Below the pieces are notes generated by a model. The model did not search any database. It had not been told where the DNA came from and was given only the letters and a program-made list of their open reading frames with translations. DNA of 64,000 nt from Lonepinella sp051851555 (GTDB lineage: Bacteria; Pseudomonadota; Gammaproteobacteria; Enterobacterales; Pasteurellaceae). A program made the translations under genes and the position numbers. The DNA lies in NCBI RefSeq assembly GCF_051851555.1, contig NZ_JBPDVH010000007.1, forward strand, positions 57,740 through 121,739. The letters run 5' to 3'. Each line of letters begins with the position of its first letter. The stretch's first letter is position 1. Positions 35,785 through 43,137 of the stretch are shown piece by piece.

Positions 35785-35943
35785 ATTGTTTTCCTATTTT
35801 TCTCATCGGGTCATTGTACTATTCTAAGCCGCAAAAGGCCAATGAGAAAAAAGGAAGAACCTACCATTCTTACATTTTTTACTTTTCTTTATTACTAGCA
35901 CTAACAAGAAAAATATAAAAAGCATTCAATAGATGGCAAAAAT

Positions 35944-38031
35944 CTAAAATCCCATTTTCACCTGACCTTTCACCACGGGCTTTAATTCACACTCTTTTGC
36001 CAATGCCATCACCCAATCTTCCCCCTTTTCAAACGGTGAAAATTGATGACGACGAGTGACGGCGGCAAAATCCCCTGCAGTTAAATAATCAATATCAGCT
36101 AATCGCATAAAATCTTGCTCGGTTAAACTTAGCCCTAAATTTTCCGCCTGACATTTCGCCAATTCGCAAACTTGCGTTTGAGTTAAATAATCAAACTTCA
36201 ATTTGAGATCAAAACGGCGTAGCACCGCAGGATCAAGACTGTCCATTAAATTGGTGGACACTACCAACAAGCCATCAAATTTCTCAATTTGGGTGAGCAT
36301 TTCATTCACCATTGAGCGTTCCCAACTGCGATCCGCCCCATTTCGGTCAAATAAGAAACTATCCACTTCATCCAACACCAACAGCATATTATTCTCTTTG
36401 GCTTTGTTAAAAGCACGAGCGATTTTCTGCTCCGTACCGCCCACATAGGGATCGAGCAAATCCGATCCATTAAGCTGCAACAACGGTAAATCCGCCTGCT
36501 CCGCTAACCATTTCGCCCATGCGGTTTTTCCCGTACCCGCGGGGCCATAACAACAAATTCGCCCCCATTTATGTTGCTGTAAACCTTGACTAATTTGATG
36601 AATATTGTCCGTACAAGCAATAAAATCTAAAGAATAATGCACCGCACTTTGATTTAGCGGTTCGATTTTTTTATAGCCTTGAGCTTGCAACGTTTGGTTA
36701 AACCAATTTACCGCCATATTGCCATCAATTTTATCTTGCTGTTCTGCCAGCTGATTCATAATGCTAAACCCTTTATCAATCAACGCTGGTGAAATTGCAT
36801 CTTGCACCGCAAAATGATGAACATAAGCAGGCGATAATTTATCGCCGACTTTTTCTAAAATCAGTTTTTCTTTATTTTTAATTGGTAAATCGGGCATTTC
36901 AAAAATAAAATCAAAACGGCGTAAAAAAGCAGGATCAATGCCTTGAATATTATTGGACAACCAAATCATCGGCGTTAAATTATTTTCCAGCAATTGATTA
37001 ACCCACGCTTTATGCGATTGAGCCACCGATTTTTCAAAAAAGCCGCCATAAAACACATCTTCCACTTCATCAAAAATAATCATCGCTTTTTGTTCTGCCG
37101 TTTCTAATAAACGTTGAGCTAAACGGCAATTATTTAAACGTTGCTCCCCATCAATAATATCGCCATCTTTATCTTCCGCAGTTAAGGTATAGCAAGGTAG
37201 TGCAAGTTGTTTAGCAACTAAAGTTGCAAATTCCGTTTTGCCCACACCTGCTTTGCCGTGAATAAAAATATTGATACCACGTTTTTTATTTGCCAAACTT
37301 GGTATTAAATAATCAAACAGTTGCTGTTTAAATTCATTAATATGTGCAAACTGTTCAAGATTTAATTTTGGTTCAACACTTTCACTTAAACAGCGTGCTA
37401 ATAATATTTTGTAATCAATTTCAAAATTCGCAAAATCGTGAATATCAATAATATCGTTCCAATGAATAAAATCTTTCACTTCATTACTATATTTATTGCG
37501 TTTTAAAATCCCATAACTAAACAACTTTGATGTTTTATTTAAAGCGCTTCTTAATTTACTTTTTGGAAGCTGCAACGCACCACTCATAATTTCTAAACAA
37601 TCATTTAAATTAAGATCATCATTGCGTGATAAATCAAACGCTGAAACCAACCCTTTCTCTAATTCCAAATGGGCAGATAAACGCAGTAAAGCTTGTTCAG
37701 TTTCAGAAAGATTAAGTAATACTGTAATAAAATCAATATTTTTCTCTAGCATTTGCCATTCAGCTTCGTTATCTGATTGCTGCTGAATTTCCACAAATCG
37801 AGCTTTTAATAAATACTCAGCAGAATATTTTGATTTCTCTTCATCATTAGTACAAAAAAATGGAATCGACGCATTCGGCGGAATACCTAATGAATAAGCT
37901 AAATGGCTATCCGCCCAAGTATTTCGTTCAATAAAAAATCGCCACGCATTGCAATCAAACAAATAGCGTAAAATCATTTTTTGGCTGTAAATAGAAAGGG
38001 AACTGGGTTGTAATTGATGTTGTGTTGTCAT
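35944..38031 (-). CDS. tandem AAA+ ATPase of the accessory locus
   Basis: A 695-residue protein with two AAA+ modules. Module 1: Walker A GKAGVGKTEF near residue 258, Walker B MIIFDEVEDVF, arginine-finger region AFLRRFDFIF. Module 2: Walker A GPAGTGKTAW near residue 495, Walker B LLVLDEVDSFLF, AVLRRFDLKL. The first 250 residues are helical with no motif I recognise. Tandem AAA+ proteins with LRRFD arginine fingers usually act as hexameric unfoldases or remodellers; the target is unknown. Start ATG at 38031 with AAGGAG upstream. It has its own copy of the palindrome-type promoter (38104-38135), so it is one transcription unit of the regulon. Confidence 0.88.
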   Translation of the reverse strand: MTTQHQLQPSSLSIYSQKMILRYLFDCNAWRFFIERNTWADSHLAYSLGIPPNASIPFFCTNDEEKSKYSAEYLLKARFVEIQQQSDNEAEWQMLEKNIDFITVLLNLSETEQALLRLSAHLELEKGLVSAFDLSRNDDLNLNDCLEIMSGALQLPKSKLRSALNKTSKLFSYGILKRNKYSNEVKDFIHWNDIIDIHDFANFEIDYKILLARCLSESVEPKLNLEQFAHINEFKQQLFDYLIPSLANKKRGINIFIHGKAGVGKTEFATLVAKQLALPCYTLTAEDKDGDIIDGEQRLNNCRLAQRLLETAEQKAMIIFDEVEDVFYGGFFEKSVAQSHKAWVNQLLENNLTPMIWLSNNIQGIDPAFLRRFDFIFEMPDLPIKNKEKLILEKVGDKLSPAYVHHFAVQDAISPALIDKGFSIMNQLAEQQDKIDGNMAVNWFNQTLQAQGYKKIEPLNQSAVHYSLDFIACTDNIHQISQGLQQHKWGRICCYGPAGTGKTAWAKWLAEQADLPLLQLNGSDLLDPYVGGTEQKIARAFNKAKENNMLLVLDEVDSFLFDRNGADRSWERSMVNEMLTQIEKFDGLLVVSTNLMDSLDPAVLRRFDLKLKFDYLTQTQVCELAKCQAENLGLSLTEQDFMRLADIDYLTAGDFAAVTRRHQFSPFEKGEDWVMALAKECELKPVVKGQVKMGF

Positions 38032-38103
38032 CATAAACTCCTTATTATTAATGTTCTCGCTATAAATAAGCTTAAAGGGTAAATTAAAAGTCGGTTTATG
38101 ATA

Positions 38104-38135
38104 ATTTTAGTCATTGGTGCGACAAATTATGTCGT
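38104..38135 (-). promoter_or_regulatory. regulon promoter a (AAA+ gene)
   Basis: 17-bp palindrome GCGACAAATTATGTCGT (38119-38135, plus strand) with a 9-base gap to the minus-strand -10 TAAAAT (38104-38109). No -35 hexamer. Same layout as five other promoters in this locus. It starts transcription about 65 bases upstream of the AAA+ gene and lies just past the terminator of the preceding phosphatase gene. Confidence 0.8.
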
Positions 38136-38154
38136 AAAAGCACAATAAAAAGAA

Positions 38155-38175
38155 AAAGGATCATAACGATCCTTT
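38155..38175 (-). terminator. terminator after PP2C gene 1
   Basis: Stem AAAGGATC/GATCCTTT (38155-38162, 38168-38175), followed on the minus strand by TTCTTTTTATT. It separates the OGFr/PP2C unit from the AAA+ gene. Confidence 0.8.
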
Positions 38176-38188
38176 AGATTGAAGAAAA

Positions 38189-38947
38189 TTAGACTTTATA
38201 CGTCCACGCCACTGCTGAAAAATCATCGCTCCATTTTAGGGTATGTCCTTTTCTAGCTTCTTGACAATACACCCGTAAACGCTGTTCATTAGTGGTATAA
38301 CTCGTCCAAATATCGGTGAGCCGTTTAGATTCAATAAAATCCGTCAAACCATCGGAACATAATAATAAACTTTCATTCGGACTAAGCTGGTAATCTTGGC
38401 TAAAAATTTGAACATTATCACTTTCAAAATCTGCGATTAAACAATCCGATAACATATAATACATCTCAGCATATTCGCCACTGGGATCAAGATGTTTATT
38501 CTCATTTAAATACCAATTTAGCACAGTATGATCATAGCTTAATTGAATAAACTCGCCTTGCTCCGTAATTTTATACGCCCGACTATCGCCCACGTTCACG
38601 ATTTTTATTCGTCCATTTTCAAATAATTGTGCGGCGACTAATGTGGTCGCTGAACCGCATTGGAAAGGAAAATCATCACAAAATTGTAAATGCGTTTCCC
38701 TTACCCATTGGCTATTTAATACATCACAATTTTTAATCTGCGCCATCCAATAACGACTGGCTTTATGAGAGTCTGGTGTAGCAGAAACCCCATCCGCTAT
38801 TGCAATAATGGGATGTGGCTTTTCCACCAACACGGTTTCTGTATTCTTATTTTTATATTGATATACATCAATGCCATTAAATAACGCATCTTGACAAGTG
38901 AGTTTATATTTTGAACGTTGACAAAAACTAATTGGATAAACTGCCAT
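38189..38947 (-). CDS. PP2C-family Ser/Thr protein phosphatase, copy 1
   Basis: A 252-residue PP2C (PPM) phosphatase. Metal-binding aspartates and motifs are in order: IAIADGVSAT (Asp52), GSATTLVAAQ (98-107), VGDSRAYKI (119-127), CSDGLTDF (Asp199), and SDDFSAVAW (Asp241/242). It should remove phosphate from Ser/Thr of an unknown partner. The start at 38947 (MAVYPISFCQ) matches the paralogue at 42188-42946 and has AAGGA seven bases upstream; the frame is open eight codons more. It lies about 80 bases after the OGFr-like gene, with no operator of its own, so the two form one unit. No Ser/Thr kinase is encoded in the locus. Confidence 0.87.
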   Translation of the reverse strand: MAVYPISFCQRSKYKLTCQDALFNGIDVYQYKNKNTETVLVEKPHPIIAIADGVSATPDSHKASRYWMAQIKNCDVLNSQWVRETHLQFCDDFPFQCGSATTLVAAQLFENGRIKIVNVGDSRAYKITEQGEFIQLSYDHTVLNWYLNENKHLDPSGEYAEMYYMLSDCLIADFESDNVQIFSQDYQLSPNESLLLCSDGLTDFIESKRLTDIWTSYTTNEQRLRVYCQEARKGHTLKWSDDFSAVAWTYKV

Positions 38948-39029
38948 TTGATTTTCCTTTTCTCTATTCAAGCATACATTTATTAACTTGCTTTTATTTC
39001 ATCTTAAAAGTCCATTTTGAGAAATTTTT

Positions 39030-39527
39030 TCAGTCCTCAAAAATATCTTGCCAAATTTCTAACGTATCAGGCAACAAATAGCCCTTTTCCTGCCCAATCC
39101 TGATCGCTAACTGCTGTAAATTGCGGGCTAGAGTCTCTTGCCCTAATAAGTTTAGGCTACGAATAATTCGACTGACTTTTTTCTGTTGATGACCAATATT
39201 TTTAAGCCAATAGGATCGTTGTTTTAACGTTTCCGTGATGGTTAATTCCGTGCCATTTCGCTGTATTTCAAAATATGCCATAATCGCATCAAAGGCTTGC
39301 AAAAAACGCTGTTGAATCTGTTCATTTTGTTTGAAAAAGCCAATTTCATCAGGAGAAAGCAACGGCATTTTTTTGTTCCATTTTGACCGTTCCATCACAG
39401 GAAAAAACCACGGAATCCAAAAATAGCCCATTTCAATGGCTAATGGCTGAACCGCTAGCATTTGTTCAAAGCTAAAATTCATTTCGCTTTTACGTTGGTC
39501 TAGGTAAAATTCAATGACTGGGTGCAT
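39030..39527 (-). CDS. OGFr-like domain protein
   Basis: A 165-residue protein resembling the conserved N-terminal region of opioid growth factor receptor (OGFr) proteins: HPVIEFYLDQRKSEMNFSFEQML, followed by FWIPWFFPVMERSKWNKKMPLL. Bacterial OGFr-related proteins exist but have no established function. The family call is by eye and rests on the F-[TS]-[FL]-E-x-[ML] and WxxWxFP patterns. It is the first gene of an operon with PP2C copy 1; its promoter carries the locus palindrome (39618-39634) and a leader hairpin. Confidence 0.75.
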   Translation of the reverse strand: MHPVIEFYLDQRKSEMNFSFEQMLAVQPLAIEMGYFWIPWFFPVMERSKWNKKMPLLSPDEIGFFKQNEQIQQRFLQAFDAIMAYFEIQRNGTELTITETLKQRSYWLKNIGHQQKKVSRIIRSLNLLGQETLARNLQQLAIRIGQEKGYLLPDTLEIWQDIFED

Positions 39528-39580
39528 AATGTTCTCCTTTGGTGTGCGAAAGTGCGGTGAAAAATGGTAGATTTTTCACC
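39528..39580 (-). repeat. leader hairpin duplicated upstream of two genes of the locus
   Basis: The OGFr leader contains a perfect 10-bp stem GGTGAAAAAT/ATTTTTCACC (39556-39565, 39571-39580) next to the ribosome-binding site AAGGAG. The leader of PP2C copy 2 (42947-43010) carries a clearly homologous sequence: the AAGGAG region, an AAGTGCGGT uptake signal and TGGTAGATTTTTCACC, in the same order. This marks a segmental duplication. Confidence 0.75.
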
Positions 39581-39602
39581 ATTTGTTAAGGTGTTACAGA
39601 AG

Positions 39603-39634
39603 ATTTTATCCACTCTACCGACAAAGTGTGTCGT
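39603..39634 (-). promoter_or_regulatory. regulon promoter b (OGFr/PP2C-1 operon)
   Basis: Palindrome CCGACAAAGTGTGTCGT (39618-39634) and minus-strand -10 TAAAAT (39603-39608) with a 9-base gap. No -35 hexamer. Confidence 0.8.
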
Positions 39635-39705
39635 ATATAGCATAACCATAGTTTTATCATATGCCTAAATTATGGTATAGTTCTGTCAAATTTAAGCATA
39701 ACAAA

Positions 39706-39733
39706 TTGTGCAAAAAAAAAACAATAGTAGAAT
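39706..39733 (+). promoter_or_regulatory. candidate DUF262 gene promoter with poly(A) spacer
   Basis: TTGTGC (39706-39711) and TAGAAT (39728-39733) are separated by 16 bases that include ten consecutive A (39712-39721). A change in tract length would alter the spacer. The hexamers are only moderate matches. The rest of 39635-39835 shows no other motif and no copy of the locus palindrome. Confidence 0.4.
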
Positions 39734-39835
39734 ATAAAACATTCTTATAACATGAACAATATCTCCAAAATCATGGAAGTTATTTATTGATCTTTCATGA
39801 AAAAACATCCACCATACATCAAAGAGGATATACTT

Positions 39836-41488
39836 ATGAACTCAACACAAAACACCATTCAACAATTTTTTACTGGGAAAAATTACTACCAGATTCCTGT
39901 TTATCAAAGGGCATATTCTTGGGAAGAATATCAATGGAAACAATTTTTAGCAGACCTTCAAGAAGTGAAAGCTAATCATTATTTCTTTGGCAATGTCTTA
40001 TTACAAAAAAATGGCGATATGCGTGATATTATTGATGGACAACAACGCATTACCACCATCATTATTTTTGCTCGTGCTGTTTATGATACCCTCAAGCAAT
40101 GTGGTGAAAGCGAGGATGTACTGCAAGATATTGCCGAAGATTATTTCTATTACAGAAAAAGCAAACTAAATGCGGTAGAATACGATAGGGATTATTTTAA
40201 AAAGCTCATTATTGAAGGTGATGACGGTATGCACGATCCACAAACACCTTCACAAATTCGCATTTACAACGCCAAAGCATTTTTTAAAGAACAACTCAAA
40301 AATCTTGATAAAGAGAGTATTACTCAATTATTTAATATTGTTAAAGAATCCCAAATTTTAGAAGTGAATTTTGATAATATCAAGGATAGTGTTTTGATGT
40401 TTGAATTACAAAACAATCGAGGTAAAAATTTAACCAATATGGAAAAATTAAAATCGTATTTTTCCTATCAAATTTACAATAATTGCGATAATGCAGAAGA
40501 TAAATTAAGTGAAACCACCCGAATTTTTGAAGAAATATACAGATTAATCAATGATATAAAAACACTTAATGAAGATGAAATTCTACTTTATTTTAATTAT
40601 TACAAATTTGGATACGCTTACAGAGAAAATAATGACACATTAAATTATAAAAAACATCTTAAAGAAAGCCAAAATATCATCAAATTTATTGATGATTATA
40701 CAAAAGACTTGAAAAATGCATTTGTTAATTTAAAAATCTTTTTCGCATTAGATAATAAAGCCAAAAATGATTTATTAAGACTTAATGCTTGGGAAATTTA
40801 TCCATTTATTATCAAGGCTTATACATTGTTTGGTACGGATGAAACAAAACTTAATGAAGTCTTCAAGTTACTTGAAATCATTATTTTCAGAGATAAATTA
40901 TCCAATACTAGAGCAGATTTGGCATCACGCCTTATTTCTGTATTAAAAAATTTTACAGATTTAGAAAGTCTAAAAAATGCGCTTAAATCTGTTTGTGAAA
41001 GTGAATATTATTGGAGTGATGACAACATACAAAATACACTTCGTTATATCTATAATTCTAAAGGTAATACCATTGTACCCTATATTCTTGAGAAATATGA
41101 AAATTCACTCAGACAGAATAACAATGTTCAAAAAGATTACATTTTTACTTGTGGCGATAACTTAAAAGATGTTTCACGAGAACATATTGCACCACAAACT
41201 AACGATGGTGAAGAAATTGCCACCGGTTATGATAAATATGACAGTGAATTTTATGAAAAATATTTACATAATATCGGCAATCTTGTGTTAGTTACACCTT
41301 CACATAATTCATCAAATAGCAATAAACCATTTAGTGAAAAATTACCGACGTTTACCAACAATACTGATCTGTTACAACAACGAGAAATTAAAGATTTTCT
41401 TGTGAATGGTGAAATTTGGGATAAAGCGGCAATAGACAAACGTTTTGAAAAAATTAAAAACTTTGTACTGGAGAATTGGAAAATTTAG
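39836..41488 (+). CDS. DUF262/DUF1524 protein (GmrSD-like, putative restriction/defence)
   Basis: A 550-residue protein. The N-terminal DUF262 (GmrS-like NTPase) domain shows IPVYQRAYSWEEYQW (20-34) and DIIDGQQRITT (64-74). The C-terminal DUF1524 (GmrD-like, His-Asn-His nuclease) domain shows VSREHIAPQT near residue 447 and then LHNIGNLVLV with Asn-rich NSSNSNKPFSEK. Family members act in modification-dependent restriction and phage defence. The start at 39836 has AGAGG eight bases upstream. Its base composition is far more AT-rich than housekeeping neighbours, suggesting transfer. It lacks the locus palindrome. Confidence 0.87.
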   Translation: MNSTQNTIQQFFTGKNYYQIPVYQRAYSWEEYQWKQFLADLQEVKANHYFFGNVLLQKNGDMRDIIDGQQRITTIIIFARAVYDTLKQCGESEDVLQDIAEDYFYYRKSKLNAVEYDRDYFKKLIIEGDDGMHDPQTPSQIRIYNAKAFFKEQLKNLDKESITQLFNIVKESQILEVNFDNIKDSVLMFELQNNRGKNLTNMEKLKSYFSYQIYNNCDNAEDKLSETTRIFEEIYRLINDIKTLNEDEILLYFNYYKFGYAYRENNDTLNYKKHLKESQNIIKFIDDYTKDLKNAFVNLKIFFALDNKAKNDLLRLNAWEIYPFIIKAYTLFGTDETKLNEVFKLLEIIIFRDKLSNTRADLASRLISVLKNFTDLESLKNALKSVCESEYYWSDDNIQNTLRYIYNSKGNTIVPYILEKYENSLRQNNNVQKDYIFTCGDNLKDVSREHIAPQTNDGEEIATGYDKYDSEFYEKYLHNIGNLVLVTPSHNSSNSNKPFSEKLPTFTNNTDLLQQREIKDFLVNGEIWDKAAIDKRFEKIKNFVLENWKI

Positions 41489-41519
41489 ACACAATAAATA
41501 AAATATACAAGCTATTAAT

Positions 41520-41558
41520 CAAGTGCGGTAAAAAATGACTGTTTTTTCACCGCACTTG
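41520..41558. terminator. uptake-signal-pair terminator after the DUF262 gene
   Basis: CAAGTGCGGT-AAAAAA and TTTTTTCACCGCACTTG form a long stem (41520-41558) built from two inverted AAGTGCGGT uptake signals, 32 bases after the DUF262 stop. Confidence 0.8.
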
Positions 41559-41560
41559 AA

Positions 41561-41668
41561 AATGTCAAATTTACTGTTCACTTTGGCAGGTAAAATGGGT
41601 TGACTCATAGAGGCAATAGCGACTTTGTTTAGCCATTGTTTTTCCAATTTTTTATTATCACCATTCAT
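41561..41668 (-). pseudogene. remnant of a second WYL-regulator gene
   Basis: The minus strand from 41668 reads MNGDNKKLEKQWLNKVAIAS and then SQPILPAKV. This matches NGDNKKREKQWLNKVAIAPT and SQPLLPAKV in the middle of the intact WYL gene at 45202-46149. About 108 bases are left, at roughly 80% nucleotide identity; upstream and downstream parts are missing and the fragment now abuts the uptake-signal terminator. It is a dead copy of a paralogous regulator. Confidence 0.85.
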
Positions 41669-41710
41669 AAAATAAATTTTAAACATTAATTAAAAATGAA
41701 TTTTCACCTT

Positions 41711-41742
41711 GCGACACTATTTGTCGCATAATTGGATATACT
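41711..41742 (+). promoter_or_regulatory. regulon promoter c (124-residue orphan gene)
   Basis: Perfect-armed palindrome GCGACACTATTTGTCGC (41711-41727), 9-base gap, -10 TATACT (41737-41742). This is the only copy that drives the plus strand. Confidence 0.82.
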
Positions 41743-41774
41743 ATAACTCATTCAATTAACTAAGGAGAAAATCT

Positions 41775-42149
41775 ATGCCTATGATCATTTGGACAATCAG
41801 TGATTATTTCTATCACAAACAACGCGATCTTTATTTCATTAAATTCAAACAAGAAGACCATGAAAAAGAAGAAGAAATGCTGCTCAATTGGTTTAATCAA
41901 AATTTGCCTGATGTGCCCATTGCTCCAATCTTCCCTTTCATGTCTGATGAAGGTATTTTGTCGGGTTCTGCTAATGCTTTTTATATTGATTTTGATGAAA
42001 AATCCTTAGCTATTTTTTGTGAACGTTGGGAAGATGGACATGACAATTCCATTGATAAACGTTTTCAATGTTATTTTTTCCCATTAGAAGATTACAAAGC
42101 ATTATATAATGGACAAATTCCAAACCCTTATGAATTTGATTACGAATAA
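41775..42149 (+). CDS. 124-residue orphan protein of the palindrome regulon
   Basis: I do not recognise this protein. It is small, acidic and rich in aromatic residues, without signal peptide or membrane segment, and should be cytoplasmic. The ATG at 41775 has AAGGAG seven bases upstream. It is the only plus-strand gene with the locus palindrome promoter (41711-41742) and it ends at a strong terminator, so it is a monocistronic unit. Size and charge would fit an inhibitor or immunity-type partner of one of the enzymes nearby, but nothing in the sequence shows that. Confidence 0.85.
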   Translation: MPMIIWTISDYFYHKQRDLYFIKFKQEDHEKEEEMLLNWFNQNLPDVPIAPIFPFMSDEGILSGSANAFYIDFDEKSLAIFCERWEDGHDNSIDKRFQCYFFPLEDYKALYNGQIPNPYEFDYE

Positions 42150-42162
42150 ATAGAGTAAAAAT

Positions 42163-42186
42163 AAAGGCTCATACGAGCCTTTTTTC
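42163..42186. terminator. bidirectional terminator
   Basis: Stem AAAGGCTC/GAGCCTTT (42163-42170, 42175-42182) followed by TTTTC on the plus strand and by ATTTTTAC on the minus strand. It serves the orphan gene and the convergent PP2C copy 2. Confidence 0.85.
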
Positions 42187-42187
42187 T

Positions 42188-42946
42188 TTATCCTTGATAC
42201 GTCCATACCACAATCGACAAATCTTCTTTTATTTCTGGCTGAGTTAACTTATCTTGATAGGCTTGCAAACGTTGTTCATTGGTTGAATAGGACTGCCAAA
42301 TTTCGCTTAATTGTTCGGATTTTAAAAAAGCAGTTAGACCATCAGAACATAATAAGAGCGTTTCATTGGGTTTTAGCTGGTATTCTTGGTTAAAAATAGT
42401 AAAATTTCTCGCTGCTCTATCGGCAACCAAACAATCGGACAACATATATTTGATTTCTTCACATACAATATTGGGATCAACTTCTGGATAGGCTGTTAAT
42501 AATTCATTGAGTATAGTATGGTCATAACTTAATTGAATAAATTCACCAAGCTCGGTAATTTTATAGGCTCGACTATCACCAATATTTAAAATTCTCACTT
42601 TACCTTTTTCAAATAATTGAGCCGAAACTAAAGTGGTGGTGGTTCCCCAAGGTTTAGGGAAATAACTGCAATAATATTCAAATACTTGTCTAATCCATTG
42701 GTCGGTTAAATGTGTACAATCATCTTTTAACCATTCAATCCAATAACGACTTGCTTTAAAACATTTTGGGGTGGTAGATAGCCCATCCGCAATCGCAATA
42801 ATCGGATTTTCTTTTTCAAAAGTAACTGTTTTCGCTTTTTGCGGTTCACGTCTCAAAACTTGGCAACGCTCTACGCCTGTTAATAAAGCATCGTGGCAAA
42901 CAAATCGTTGAGCAGATTGGCAATAAGTGATGGAATAGGTTGGCAT
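42188..42946 (-). CDS. PP2C-family Ser/Thr protein phosphatase, copy 2
   Basis: A 252-residue paralogue of the phosphatase at 38189-38947, equal in length and colinear. Motifs: IAIADGLSTTPK, TTTLVSAQLFEKG, NIGDSRAYKI, CSDGLTAF, and a C-terminal KEDLSIVVWTY where copy 1 has SDDFSAVAWTY, so one acidic residue is changed to Glu-Asp. The start MPTYSITYCQ has AAGGAG six bases upstream. Its promoter has the locus palindrome (43036-43052) and its leader is homologous to that of the OGFr gene. Confidence 0.88.
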   Translation of the reverse strand: MPTYSITYCQSAQRFVCHDALLTGVERCQVLRREPQKAKTVTFEKENPIIAIADGLSTTPKCFKASRYWIEWLKDDCTHLTDQWIRQVFEYYCSYFPKPWGTTTTLVSAQLFEKGKVRILNIGDSRAYKITELGEFIQLSYDHTILNELLTAYPEVDPNIVCEEIKYMLSDCLVADRAARNFTIFNQEYQLKPNETLLLCSDGLTAFLKSEQLSEIWQSYSTNEQRLQAYQDKLTQPEIKEDLSIVVWTYQG

Positions 42947-43020
42947 AATTTTCTCCTTTGCTGTGGGAAAGTGCGGTACAAAATGGTAGATTTTTCACCG
43001 CAGTTGATATTTCAAAGAAG

Positions 43021-43052
43021 ATTTTATTGATTTTTGCGACAAAGTATGTCGT
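43021..43052 (-). promoter_or_regulatory. regulon promoter d (PP2C copy 2)
   Basis: Palindrome GCGACAAAGTATGTCGT (43036-43052) and minus-strand -10 TAAAAT (43021-43026) with a 9-base gap. No -35 hexamer. Confidence 0.8.
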
Positions 43053-43137
43053 ATAAAATATGATAGTGGGGATTTTATTCCATCACACAGATTTCTATCA
43101 TTTTTTGTGTATACAAAGATTCTCTTAATTAGCACAA

